DNA of 64,000 nt, taken from contig JAZGUH010000155.1 in assembly GCA_037893225.1 (NCBI GenBank), positions 496,001 through 560,000 on the forward strand, given 5' to 3'. The notes beneath the pieces were generated by a model that was not told where the DNA came from, did not search any database, and saw only the letters and a list, made by a program, of their open reading frames with translations. Numbering within the stretch: the stretch's first letter is position 1; every line of letters begins with the position of its first letter. The DNA is from Hippasteria phrygiana. Its lineage: Eukaryota; Echinodermata; Asteroidea; Valvatida; Goniasteridae. A program made the position numbers and the translations under genes. Positions 10,800 to 20,689 of this stretch are shown here, in pieces.

Positions 10800-12230
10800 C
10801 GGTCAAAAAGTGGGAGGATATATACCCCTATCCATGGCGTGAATTCACGAGGCTTTACGAGAAGATAAACCTTCCCGGAATCTTATAATCGATCTGAAGT
10901 TGCACACGATGCAAATTCTTCACATTATTTTGTACCCACATCATCTTACGCTGTCATTTTCATGATACAAGGCACTTGAAGTAAATATTTACTGTTCTAT
11001 ATGGTATAGCAAGCCTCAGAAGTAATTGTTTCTGACAGCATAAAGTGAAGCAAGTGTTGTGAGTTCTATTTCGATATAATCATCGAGTATGATTAATTGG
11101 CTGGCTGGTGGCTAGCTGGCTGGCTGTGTACAAGTATAGCAATAAAGATAGACGTACATACAAGCAGACAGATACAACTATTTAGGTACAAAACAAGTAA
11201 GGCTGGGACAAACCAGATAATTTACAGGCACACAAAGGTATCAAAGTTAGGAAAATCCGGCGAGACGAGCGGGCGGACTCAGGCTCCAACTGATTTTGAC
11301 CGGACGTAGCGTCACGCTGGGGCCCGAGGTCGTGATGGTACCATACAAATGGATTATATTATCCATTGTTCATCGGAAATATTTGAGAAATGGACAAATC
11401 CACCGTCACCTCCCTCCTCCTCCCCTGTTGGATCGTCAACCACGGTTTTGCATAAATGGACGTTGTGCGGTACCATGAAATAGGACGTCCTTAACGCGTG
11501 ATGCGATGCAGCGCGCACAGGTTAATGGTTGTACAGCGCCCTCTACACACGCACACCAAGGTCACATCGCTATGAGGACGTCTTGGAACCTAGACTATGC
11601 CCTCGTCCTTTTCTGAAACGATGGTCATGTACAATTTCTTGGCATTTCGATAGGATGACAGCCTATCGGACAGCCTATGGATGACCGCTTTTTATTGCAT
11701 TAAGTAATGGATTAATACTGTGAAATGTGCGTATGCGCAGGTCCCAGGCGCCATACACAATAGTCTGCTTTCTCCCACATGACACCAACTCCAAGGAAAA
11801 TGACACCCTTTTCCCGGGAGAAACTAGCTGAGCAGGGGAGGTCTCCAAATTGCCAACCGTCTCGTCAGAACGCCGATTCCATCAAACAAAAATTCGCAGA
11901 TGGTTTTGCAGATACTGGAAACTCCGCGGGAACACAGGACGTCCGCTGAAAGGTGTGAAACAAGAGCTGCCATTGGCTGAAACTCTACCAGTTACCATAG
12001 CTACAATAAAGAAAAATGCCTCCTGCTATTCAATATTATCAGCATGATTGTGTAACCTATACTTGATTGTGTGTTCTGTTCCGTTTATTGGGTGATTTAC
12101 ACACATCGCGCGTGCTGATATATATTTACTGTTTTTATTTTAGGAACGATTCAGAGCAAGAGCAGACGTAGAGGAGCAGAAGCAGAAAAAGAACCTGCTG
12201 CCAACTGCTAAGGTCACCGGGCCGCCTAGG
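10800..12230. other. No gene recognised
   Basis: No supported feature. A stretch around 11850-11960 has a frame with the phrase GNTGRPLKG, faintly like the linker of Tc1-type DNA-binding domains, but it is too short and diverged to call. The stretch CAGCGCCCTCTACAC near 11534 is an isolated GC-rich patch. Confidence 0.5.
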
Positions 12231-12233
12231 TCC

Positions 12234-12487
12234 CAGGCGCGGATCCAGGGGGGTGGGGGGGGGGGGGGGGGTCGAAACCCCCCCCCCCCCTGCTCGTTGG
12301 CAATTTTTTCTTTTCTTGTAGGGGCGCGCCTACGCCTTGCAAATATAGGTCTTATTTTGCCTGTGGGTGAGAACAAAACAAAGAGGTTAAATGGCGCCAC
12401 CAACGGTGAGAAAGTGTAAATTTTGGGAGTCACTTTTGTGGGAAAATTTCAGAAACCCCCCTGCAAAAATTCATAGATCCGCCTCTG
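12234..12487. mobile_element. hAT-like G/C-rich MITE (family G, copy 1)
   Basis: The left end CAGGCGCGGATCCAGG is followed by a long G run and then a C run. The right end AGATCCGCCTCTG is the matching inverted terminus. GGTCC directly abuts both ends (12229-12233 and 12488-12492). The core phrase AAATGGCGCCACCAACG also occurs in the elements at 18500 and, reversed, at 23524, which defines the family. CAG...CTG ends fit the hAT superfamily, whose usual TSD is 8 bp; only 5 bp are visible here. Confidence 0.7.
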
Positions 12488-12573
12488 GGTCCTTAACAAA
12501 AGGTGCGACTTGTCGAACTCACTGATGAGTGATGCAAAGTTGGCACTAGCATTTGCATTTTTGCCAGAAGGAA

Positions 12574-12617
12574 CATTCATATTCACATTCATATTCACAT
12601 TCTCATTCATATTCTCC
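12574..12617. repeat. 12-bp minisatellite ATTCATATTCAC
   Basis: Three to four imperfect units of ATTCATATTCAC. It produces a repetitive short frame (NMNVNMNV on the minus strand) that is not a gene. Confidence 0.75.
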
Positions 12618-13082
12618 CCAAAACCCAAGATCGAAAAAACATCTCTAAAAGTCCACATCTGGGGCATCTGTTACATTCTCCTTGGTGACATGAAACGGTC
12701 GACTTCTTATATTAATATCGATCCAAGGACAGTTCCTTTTTCAAGTTTATTATTCTTCCATATGCCTATAGTAAATATGGAGGCTTACTGCTTGTTGTAT
12801 ACATATCCGTAAATTCAGTTCACCTGTAGAAATACTTGTGTGCCGCATTCTTGACTCACGCTTTCACACGTATTATAAACAATTAAAATATCACACCTGC
12901 TGAAGAAAGCTCTTTAAAAGCATCTCTCCCGCTCAAAATTGGCCTGTCAGTACAGATGGTGACCGCACTGCAATTGGTTATAGTCATGTATCTGTTATTC
13001 ACCCGACGCGGTATCAGCGGAAGTAGTCAGCACAGATCATCAAGTCTTTAGCTGGATCAGTTATTTTTCTCTACGTCTCTTC

Positions 13083-13400
13083 CAGCAAGAAGAGTGGGTC
13101 AAAACTGTGCGAGAACACCGCGGCCTGACCTCGACCCGGCTCTGTACCGTCTGCCAGTAGCGTTCGACCCGCGAGGAAGGCCCACATCGCTGCCGCTACG
13201 GTCAGGCCGGGCGGCTCGGCTCCCGCTGTGTAGACCCACCAAGTTGAGGGCATTTCCGCCGAACACCACGTTGACTTATTATTGTCTTGAATCGGAGGAG
13301 GGAGGCCAGGTTTTCTAGACTGCACAGGGAACAGGTCAGGACTATGAAGTTGAGGGTGGCTCAGCGTCTCCTCAAAGGATTTCATTTCATCATACAGGTA
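13083..13400 (+). other. GC-rich exon-like patch, unrecognised
   Basis: A pyrimidine-rich tract ending in AG (about 13070-13085) precedes a frame with QEEWVKTVREHRGLTSTRL and a CTVC motif that meets a stop after 25 codons. Further on, a frame encoding REARFSRLHREQVRTMKLR runs into CAG|GTATTGAG, a possible splice donor at 13398. Either could be a real exon piece, but the frames do not join and no domain is recognised. RNA evidence would settle it. Confidence 0.2.
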
Positions 13401-14183
13401 TTGAGAAATTTTTATTTCAATATGTGCATTTTGTTATGTTTCAGAAACAATTACCAGCCTCTTACAAGACACTTGTTAGAGGAACGGGTCAGGGACAGAC
13501 ATGACAGAAAACTCTGAGAAATAACCACCCTTTGCTAAACTAAACACATGACACATGACTGCGTGAAAATGCGTGACCAAAATGTACATGTAAGTTCATA
13601 GCTAGCCAGGAACAACGGGAAAACACTTTTCTAGCCCATTTTGTACAAACATTTCCTAAGGTCTTTGAACAAGAACGGATGGGTGTTTTTCTCACATTTT
13701 TTGGTTTATGGCCCTTTACGATGGGAGTATTTACATGATTGAAGTAAAATCTTTCTTTGTAAGACTGCGAATATCAAGGATTTGTCATCTTTTCTTCCAT
13801 GTTTGGCATCCCTATTCCGTAATAATTGTATTTGGCGTGGATTGATAAAGGACTGTTTAATGTATGCAACGGGGGATGACACTGGACATGACCAGCCCTG
13901 CATGCCGAGCTTTGCAATTTCTTATCCAAACTTTATCACGCCAGGAATTTCGAAAACATTTTTATCGACGTTATTTCAAGGTACAATGAGCCTCGTATTT
14001 TACTCTATTGTGGAACAGGCGTTTTTAGTTTGTTTTGGTTTTTTGACAAAACACCTGCTATAAAGAACCTCGCGATGGGGACGGGAATGGTAGGCCTAAT
14101 GCCGAGATGATACACGGTAGTTGAATGCCATCGATTTCACGTCACCGTTTATCATGGAGCATCTCGTGAACATTACAAATGTA

Positions 14184-14390
14184 TACATTTCAAAAACAGT
14201 GTTTAGCAATTAAACACTTTCTTGCTATCAGTTTGTAAACACACTAAACATGTTTCGTCTAATGACGGATAGTGTTTAGCCATTGAACATTGATGTTTAG
14301 GAATTGGACACGTAATGTTTAGCTTCTAAACATGTTTACAAGCTGATAGCAAGATTGTGTTTAATTGCTAAACACTGTTTTTTTAATGTA
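14184..14390. mobile_element. Foldback MITE with AACAGTGTTTAGC arms
   Basis: Arms of about 60 bases pair across 207 bp. TACATT at 14184 is mirrored by AATGTA at 14390, followed by AAAAACAGTGTTTAGCAATT and TTGCTATCAG with their complements. The centre repeats the GTTTAG motif several times. It is non-coding. Confidence 0.8.
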
Positions 14391-14718
14391 CCAGTGCTCG
14401 AGATTCGCATTGGACTGGTTGACCGAGACCAGCACGCAAACGGAGACTTCAGGTATATATTATTGGCGATTTTTCTTTCAAATTATTTTATTTTATATTA
14501 AATGAATCTCGGAGTTCACTCTTTGAAAGAAAGAAGTCTGCGCTGTTCATTTTCATTCACTTGACAAGTTTTTCAATTGTTAAAAATAGGTACTCCGAAC
14601 GTAACTTAACAACAGGCCTGCACACTGCACAGAATGAACTTTGATAGACCCTGGTCTTTGAAACAGTACTCTGGTCTATAGTGAACCACTTGTACTACCA
14701 GCCGGGTGCGTACCTAGT

Positions 14719-14838
14719 GTTCCCCAATCCCTATGTTCACCAATCCCTAACCCTAACCCTAACTCTAACCCTAAGGATTGGGGAACATACGGATTGGGGA
14801 ACATACGGATTGGGGAACACAGGGACTGGGGAACATCA
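14719..14838. repeat. Inverted 16-bp repeat with telomere-like loop
   Basis: GTTCCCCAATCCCTATGTTC at the left is mirrored at the right by tandem 16-bp units (GGATTGGGGAACATAC, three to four copies, 14775-14838). Between them, 14745-14774 is (CCCTAA)n with one variant unit, the animal telomere repeat. It reads as a small interstitial telomere-like tract held in the loop of an inverted minisatellite. Confidence 0.75.
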
Positions 14839-14839
14839 G

Positions 14840-15950
14840 GTGGATCCCCTACCGGCCCGATGGTATGGTAGAAAATTATTTATGACATTCAAGCCTCAAA
14901 TACCATACTTTATTCAACTTCCTTCAGATTGGATGTAAAATGAGAGAATACAATTGCAATCATGGCAAGCCAGAGAAAATGTACATGTATAACTTCTAAT
15001 TTTGTATAATCATAACACTCACAATAAATGTAAAAACCAATAATATTTGAAAAGGCTTTCTATATTTCTAACCGAAGGAATGAACCCTGGAACCCACTGA
15101 TTGGTTTATTATACGTGGTTTCGTGATGTGTCACGCCAATTGGCTATTTCCTTTTCACAACATTAAAATTAAACGACAATTGCAAGTAAGATGCCTAATG
15201 GAGGTATCGCCAACATAATGATCAGGAATTCAGTTGAAAATTCATTTTGCCTGGGCTATAATATTTTCTAAAATTAATAGATTGAAATTTTAAAGAAAAA
15301 ATACAAAAATATATATAAAATAAAGAATGAATAAAAGAATTAGATTATCCCTCGTAAAAATGCCCCCCCCCCAAAGATATAATATCTTTTTGATAATATC
15401 TTGTTACACAATATCCGACATTTTCCAACTTTTGTTTGAAATCGCTAACAATTTTCGAAAATTCCTGAAAGTTTTTGAAAATGTCAACATTTCCTCCAAG
15501 ATCTTCCGCAGTTTCCAAAGTTCTCTTTAATTGGTTACCGTCAAAAAATAATTTTAGCCCTATACGATATATTCCGCGTCTGAAAAAAGCACTTTTTAAA
15601 TTTTAGTCACTTGTCCTACTTAGCACCCGAGAGGGCGTAAATTGTATATTAGTTGTTGTCAACAGAGGGCGCACATATATTAATATCATCTGTTCGGCCG
15701 GCAGTACCACATCGGGCGTGGATTATAAGAAAAACATTTATTCAGGATAAGCCGCAGTCAAAACACTTCGCTACACCTGTTCCCCAAGAGCATAAGTCGG
15801 CAGTTTGTTGTTCTAGTTTTACCCCCGCCCCCCCCCCCCCCCCCTAAAAAAAAATAGGCCTACTTTGATCAAACATCAGTTCCCACGCCTATTTACAACT
15901 TGGTATTTATACCAAACGAGACCAAAACATCTTGCGGATGTGTCATTTCC
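14840..15950. other. AT-rich, no gene; short C runs
   Basis: AT-rich sequence with no supported feature except a C run at about 15361-15371 and a longer one (15822-15844) followed by poly-A. The second may be the remains of a G-rich hAT-like element, but no termini are visible. Confidence 0.5.
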
Positions 15951-15954
15951 CCTA

Positions 15955-16062
15955 ACCTTAGCTGGGAGAAGTAAATGTATATCTCAGGTACTGCAAAGAG
16001 TGCTTCAATATGAGTTGGTTGTCTTTACCCTTGCTACTTGTATTCCCGTTGGTATACATGCT
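15955..16062 (+). pseudogene. Fragment of a jockey-like reverse transcriptase
   Basis: The bases TATATCTCAGGTACTGCAAA and the following GAGTTGGTTGTCTTTA match the thumb region of the reverse transcriptase pseudogene at 57781-59040 (TATATCTCAGGTATCGCAAA, GCGAGTTGGTTGTCTTTA). About 75 bases align. It is a short relic with no catalytic motifs. Confidence 0.6.
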
Positions 16063-16204
16063 TAATGGTCTGGTAACTTTTGTATTATAAAGGCTGCAAT
16101 TGTTTTGAAGGCTAGAAAAATGTACCGAAATACATGTTTGCTGAGTTTTTTGGCACTTTCTTATTTTTGGTTTGGTACTTTTTAGTTTATTTTATTTTTA
16201 TAAT

Positions 16205-16700
16205 TATAGGTTTTCCCGGCCAATTTCGTAAATTGTTCATTCACTTCTGAAAATCTGTCATTCATTTTCGTCTGAATTTGAATGCACGTCTTTAATCCCG
16301 TTTTAATTCAACGAAAGTTCAATCGTTTTCATTATCCGTGCATTCGGTTTTGAGAAACAAGCTGCCAGTTACGTTACCTGTGCATTCATTTACGGAAAGA
16401 TACTTTTTCCAGCCGAGTTCGGGAATACAATTTCGTGAATGTGTAAACAAAAGTATTTGTTTTCATTCAAAATAGCAGATTACAATGTACATCACAGAAT
16501 TCCAAACCTAATACAGAATCTTATAAATTTAAGCAGAAACTGAAAAGAGATGGTATACTCGTGCATAAACTTATCCCCCTCGATGCCTGGTCTCAGATGT
16601 AGTCAGTGGTTGCTCTTAGGGGGATTTGACGGAATTGAATTCAATTTTGTATCTAAATGAATGAATGAACATTTTGCACAATTGGCCGGGAAAACATACA
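16205..16700. mobile_element. TTTTCCCGGCC-family MITE (copy d), complete
   Basis: TATAGGTTTTCCCGGCCAAT at the left is mirrored by ATTGGCCGGGAAAACATACA at the right. At 496 bp uninterrupted it is the best reference for the subfamily whose other copy (7102-9018) is split. No coding capacity. Confidence 0.85.
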
Positions 16701-16814
16701 TTACTACCACTAAGCTTCACTTGCGATCAACTCGTCCATCAACTCGTTAACAGACACATTTAGCCCCGAACTTATAAACCTTGGCGCTTTAATATGGTAT
16801 AGTGGTTTTTTATA

Positions 16815-17290
16815 TTATTTATTCGTCAAACAATCCACAAGGAAAACTGACTAGGTAAATTTGAATAAATTCTCAAAGTGAACAAAAAACTGGCCCCGAG
16901 GAGTGGGATGGAGTGTGCGCTTAGTCAGAAGTCATAAACCAATAATATACCGTATAGCCAGGGGTCACGCCCAATTTTACGATACAACCTGGGAAGCGGG
17001 GAATCACTCAATTAGGATACGACTTTTTAATAATGAAAAAGTCGTATCCTAATTGATTGATCCTCACAATGTCGCTTCCCATGCTGTATCGTAAAATTGG
17101 GCGTGATCCCTGGCTATACGGCATTCTGGGTTTATGACTTCTGTGACTCGCGCCCAAAGACGCTGACAATTTGGAACGCCGCCATCACAGGACAAGATGG
17201 TAGAGCGCCGGTACGGTATTCCGGAGGTCGCAGTTTCGAATCCCGCTCCTCACAATTTTCTTTGTTCACTTGGATATTTTATTATAGGTT
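16815..17290. mobile_element. tRNA-derived SINE, family B: head-to-head palindrome
   Basis: Two partial copies of one repeat unit meet head to head at about 17030, giving arms of about 110 bases (CGCCCAATTTTACGATACA against its complement). The right copy runs on into a tRNA-like head at 17191-17255 (GGTAGAGCGCCGG, TTTCGAATCCCGC) and then TTTCTTTGTTCAC. The same unit occurs on the minus strand at 47053-47455, and its head alone at 35199 and 37410. Inverted juxtaposition could come from a nested insertion or a hairpin-mediated rearrangement. Confidence 0.75.
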
Positions 17291-17612
17291 TTACAGGCCA
17301 ATTGTATTTAAAAAATCGTTCAATTTAACCCGCGACCCATTCAAATTCATCTGAAAACGAATGCTCCCTTATCATGAGCATCCGAACATCAAAAAGATTA
17401 GTTCGATTTCGTTATTTTTTAGCAGTCTTTTTTAGCATTCAAATTCCAATAGTGGTTTCGTTCATTCAAATTCGTCGACTGCCTCAGAAAGAGGTTGTTC
17501 AAGAATTCTGTTTAATCAATTGGCAAACACTTTTCACGTGTCTGCATTCAAATTCGTTTCTTAGTGTGGTATGCGCTTTTGGATTCGTTTTTGCCTCTAT
17601 TATACACATATG
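17283..17612. mobile_element. TTTTCCCGGCC-family MITE (copy e), left part only
   Basis: TATAGGTTTTACAGGCCAAT marks the left terminus, and the repeated ATTCAAATTCG phrases of the family follow. The sequence runs into the CGTCG-array element at 17612 and no right terminus is seen, so it is truncated or interrupted there. Confidence 0.65.
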
Positions 17613-18074
17613 TATGGTGTACTATTTACGACACATCGCTTTGCCTCTTCCATACGCGACGCGACTATACGACGCGACGGCACGACGGCTGCGTTGCATC
17701 GTGCCGTCGCGTCGTGCCGTCGCTTCTTTCCCATTACTTCTGGCGTCGCGTCGTGCGTCGCGTCGTGCCGTCGTGCCGTCGCGTCGTTTTTTTCTAGCTT
17801 GCAGGTTTTCTTTCCTCAACTTCGCCCCTTCCGTCGCCCATCGCGTCGTACCGTCGTGCGTCGCGTCGTGCGTCGCGTCGTGTGTCGCGTCGTGCGTCGC
17901 GTCGTGCTCGCGTCGTGCGTCGCGTCGTGCTCGCGTCGTGCGTCGCGTCGTGTTTCGCGTCGTGTTTCGCGTCGTGTTTTGCTTCGTGTTTTGCTTCGTG
18001 TTTCGCGTGGAGTAGTCCGGTCATGCTATTGTGAACATGCGCAGTTGAAATACCGAACTGGCTCACAGAATAAC
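17612..18074 (+). repeat. CGTCG-array element, copy 1
   Basis: The unit begins TATGGTGTACTATTTACGAC and ends CTGGCTCACAGAATAAC. Its interior is almost entirely CGTCG/CGTCGTG repeats, with one unrelated spacer (TTCTAGCTTGCAGG). A copy in the opposite orientation occupies 20038-20511 with the same two ends. Because the repeat lacks stop codons, long frames (up to 213 codons, Arg/Ala/Val-rich) arise in several phases on both strands; these are not proteins. No clear TIRs are seen, so the transposition mechanism is unknown. Confidence 0.8.
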
Positions 18075-18307
18075 CCGCTAATAAATTTAAATTTTTGCGC
18101 GCATGCGCGTAACCGCGCGGTGAACAAAAGGCCTGAGCTGTGTATTTGAAATGTGTAAAAAGACGATTTTGCTGGAATTCTGTTTGTATTTTCCCAATTT
18201 TCGTAGCAAACAATCTACAGAATCAACAACGGTACCGCGATAACAGCGGTGTCTGGCGGGACAAAATAAATATTGAAAAGAGAGAAAATATTTCGTTCCT
18301 GAGTATC

Positions 18308-18433
18308 ATTAGCCTTTTAGAGGTATGGCGGACACATAGGAGGGCGCTATTTTATTTGGGTATAAATACACAGGTTTTACCCAAATCAAATAACGCCCTC
18401 CTATTGTGTCCGCCATACCTCTAAAAGGCTAAT
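18308..18433. repeat. 126-bp near-perfect hairpin
   Basis: ATTAGCCTTTTAGAGGTATG at 18308 is mirrored at 18433, and pairing continues through GGCGGACACA and AGGAGGGCG for about 55 bases per arm, with a loop of roughly 15. It is probably a foldback MITE. Near-perfect pairing suggests recent origin or gene conversion between arms. Confidence 0.85.
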
Positions 18434-18499
18434 GCAATGGGCACTTCAAACATGCGCTCATTGGTACGGTTCGGATGCTGGCAAGGGTTTTGTGCTATA

Positions 18500-18700
18500 C
18501 AAGGCGCGGGTCCCGGGGGGGGGGGGGGGTTTCAACCCGCCCCCCCCCCCTTCCCTGCTCGTGGCCATGTTTTTTTTTTTAGGAGCCTTCGCCTAAAGTT
18601 GCAAACCAGAAAAGCAGAAACCACATGTCTTATTTTGCCTATGCGTAAGAACAAAACAAAGTGGTTAAATGGCGCCACCAACGGTGAAAAAGTGTAACTC
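18500..18700 (+). mobile_element. hAT-like family G element (copy 2), left part
   Basis: CAAGGCGCGGGTCCC plus a G run, then a C run, CTGCTCGTGGC and the core AAATGGCGCCACCAACG align with the copy at 12234-12487. The 159-bp element at 18709 is inserted just after the shared part. The right terminus of this copy is not clear. Confidence 0.7.
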
Positions 18701-18708
18701 ACTGTAAA

Positions 18709-18867
18709 CAGAGCGTATCCAGTTTTTTTGTGCCAGGAAGGGCAAACAACGTCTGAACCGTCTTAAAATCGTTTTAAAACACTATTTTTAAATTTTTTTT
18801 ATGACGCTTCAAATGCCGCCAGGGGGGCAAGTCCCCCCCCCCCCCCCTTCCGCTGGATACGCCACTG
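18709..18867. mobile_element. hAT MITE with perfect 8-bp TSD
   Basis: The left end CAGAGCGTATCCAG and right end CTGGATACGCCACTG are inverted termini. ACTGTAAA occurs directly before (18701-18708) and directly after (18868-18875) the element, a perfect 8-bp target duplication of the kind left by hAT transposases. At 159 bp with no coding capacity, it is non-autonomous. It is inserted in the older family G element. Confidence 0.9.
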
Positions 18868-19013
18868 ACTGTAAAGGTTTATAAATGTTAAAACAAAGTT
18901 GCCGTGTGCACGGGTTTACATAAACGGCGTAAAACAAAGTTACAATAAAACTACACGTTATGAGCGGTTTCCATTTCTCGTCAAGGTTGGTGGGTGGGGG
19001 GGGGGGGGGGTGG

Positions 19014-19172
19014 AAGGGCGGATCCAGGGGGGGCCAAAGGGGGCCCATGCCCCCCCCCCCCCCCAAAAAAAAACTGACGTCGCAAAAAGGCAGCCACTGC
19101 GTACACCCACCCACAAAACTCAGCAAAAAAATGTGTTGGCCCCTCCCAAAATTGTGTTCTGGATCCGCCCTT
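19014..19172 (-). mobile_element. hAT-like MITE AAGGGCGGATCCAG (copy 1)
   Basis: AAGGGCGGATCCAG at the left is mirrored by CTGGATCCGCCCTT at the right. The interior (GACGTCGCAAAAAGGCAGCC, a C run, GTGTTGGCCCC) matches the element at 33440-33753 in the opposite orientation. Both flanks are G runs, so it sits in a G tract and the target duplication cannot be read with confidence. Confidence 0.78.
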
Positions 19173-19200
19173 GGGGGGGGGGGGGGGGGGGACGGTGACA

Positions 19201-19702
19201 GCCCGATTGTCCGAAGGTTCTTTAGTCCGAAGGGTTATTAATCCGAAGGTTCGTAATGGTCCAAAGGTTCGATAGTCCGAAGGGCCCAATAGTCCGAAAA
19301 GAGAATAAGGTTAAATAATCCGAAGGTTCGATATTCGGAATAGACGATAGGGTTCGATAGTCCGGACTATCGGACCTTATTGTCAATTCGGACTTTCGAA
19401 CTTTGTGTGCCTTTATGAACCTTCGGACTATTAAACCTTATTTTAGTTTCTGACTTTTGAACCTTCGGACTAATTAACCTTATTCTAAGTTCGGATTACT
19501 TGAACCTTCGGATAAATGAACCTTCGGATTGTAGGCCGTTCGGACTAATGAACCTTCGGACTATTGCATCAAATGTTCCGTTAACGAACCTTATTTCATT
19601 TTCGGACTATCGAACCCCCTCCTATGGGGAATGTGTACGTTCGGAATATCGAACCTTTGGATCAATAAACCTTCGGACAATCGAACCTTCGGACTATCGG
19701 GC
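19201..19702. mobile_element. Foldback element made of CCGAAGGTTC motifs
   Basis: GCCCGATTGTCCGAAGGTTC at 19201 is mirrored by GAACCTTCGGACTATCGGGC at 19702. The interior is an array of degenerate CCGAAGGTTC units about 15-30 bases apart. In the first third they read CCGAAGGTTC; after the midpoint near 19365 (TAGTCCGGACTA) they read GAACCTTCGG. The whole can fold as a hairpin with many register choices. There is no coding capacity. Confidence 0.8.
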
Positions 19703-20037
19703 GGACCCCGTAAAGGCGTGTATATTGTTAGGCATGTGGTTTGAACAAGGCCCATCACCATAATTCGTATATTTCTTTTATTATCAACAACCAGATATTG
19801 CAATGGTGATGCTAAAAATGGATCAACTTATACCGGAACCTATAGTTCTTGGATTTTGATAAATAAATTGCCAAATGCATTACGTTTAACTAATCCTTTT
19901 TAAGGGGTGGGATTCGCCCATTATTAGTTGTCCGCCAAAACTATAATTATATATGGTGGGGACATAATCTCCCGTTTCCAGGATCGCTTTGCAGGCCAGT
20001 CATTCAGCACTATATAAAAGAAAACCAAACGGCAAAT

Positions 20038-20511
20038 GTTATTCTGTGAGCCAGTTCGGTATTTCAACTGCGCATGTTCACAATAGCATGACCGGACTAC
20101 TCCACGCGAAACACGAAGCGAAACACGAAGCAAAACACGACGCGAAACACGACGCGAAACACGACGCGAAACACGACGCGAAACACGACGCGACGCACGA
20201 CGCGAGCACGACGCGAGCACGACGCGACGCACGACGCGACACACGACGCGACGCACGACGCGACGCACGACGGTACGACGCGATGGGCGACGGAAGGGGC
20301 GACGTTGAGGAAAGAAAACCTGCAAGCTAGAAAAAAACGACGCGACGGCACGACGGCACGACGCGACGCACGACGCGACGCCAGAAGTAATGGGAAAGAA
20401 GCGACGGCACGACGCGACGGCACGATGCAACGCAGCCGTCGTGCCGTCGCGTCGTATAGTCGCGTCGCGTATGGAAGAGGCAAAGCGATGTGTCGTAAAT
20501 AGTACACCATA
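20038..20511 (-). repeat. CGTCG-array element, copy 2 (inverted)
   Basis: Reverse-complement copy of 17612-18074: it starts GTTATTCTGTGAGCCAG, ends GTAAATAGTACACCATA, and includes the same spacer. Array lengths differ slightly between copies, as expected for slippage. The two copies are about 2 kb apart in inverted orientation. Confidence 0.8.
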
Positions 20512-20514
20512 CTT

Positions 20515-20686
20515 ATGGACTGGCAATGAGGTCACTGGTTCGCGTCTATGCGCCCCGAGGGACTGTGAGTGACCAGAAGAGGGTCCTATTTCCTGAGGCC
20601 GAAGGCCGATGGAAATAGGACTATCTTCTGGTCACTTACAGGCTCGAGCATAGACGTGCACTTGTGACCGAATTATGGCAGTCCAT
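20515..20686. repeat. 172-bp palindrome
   Basis: ATGGACTGGCA at the left is mirrored by TGGCAGTCCAT at the right. Inner arms GAGTGACCAGAAGA and GTCCTATTTCC pair with their complements around a small loop (GGCCGAAGGCC). It starts three bases after the CGTCG-array copy 2 ends, so the two may have moved or rearranged together. Confidence 0.75.
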
Positions 20687-20689
20687 TTG

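Noticed and set aside
11782..12047. Possible Tc1-like DNA-binding region (GNTGRPLKG)
   Set aside because: Only a short phrase fits, the frame breaks around it, and no catalytic domain or inverted ends are present.
17374..18213. Open frames of 139-213 codons over the CGTCG array, Arg/Ala/Val- or Lys/His-rich
   Set aside because: The repeat has no stop codon in several phases on both strands, and the inverted copy at 19924-20535 gives the same frames. They follow the repeat, not a gene.
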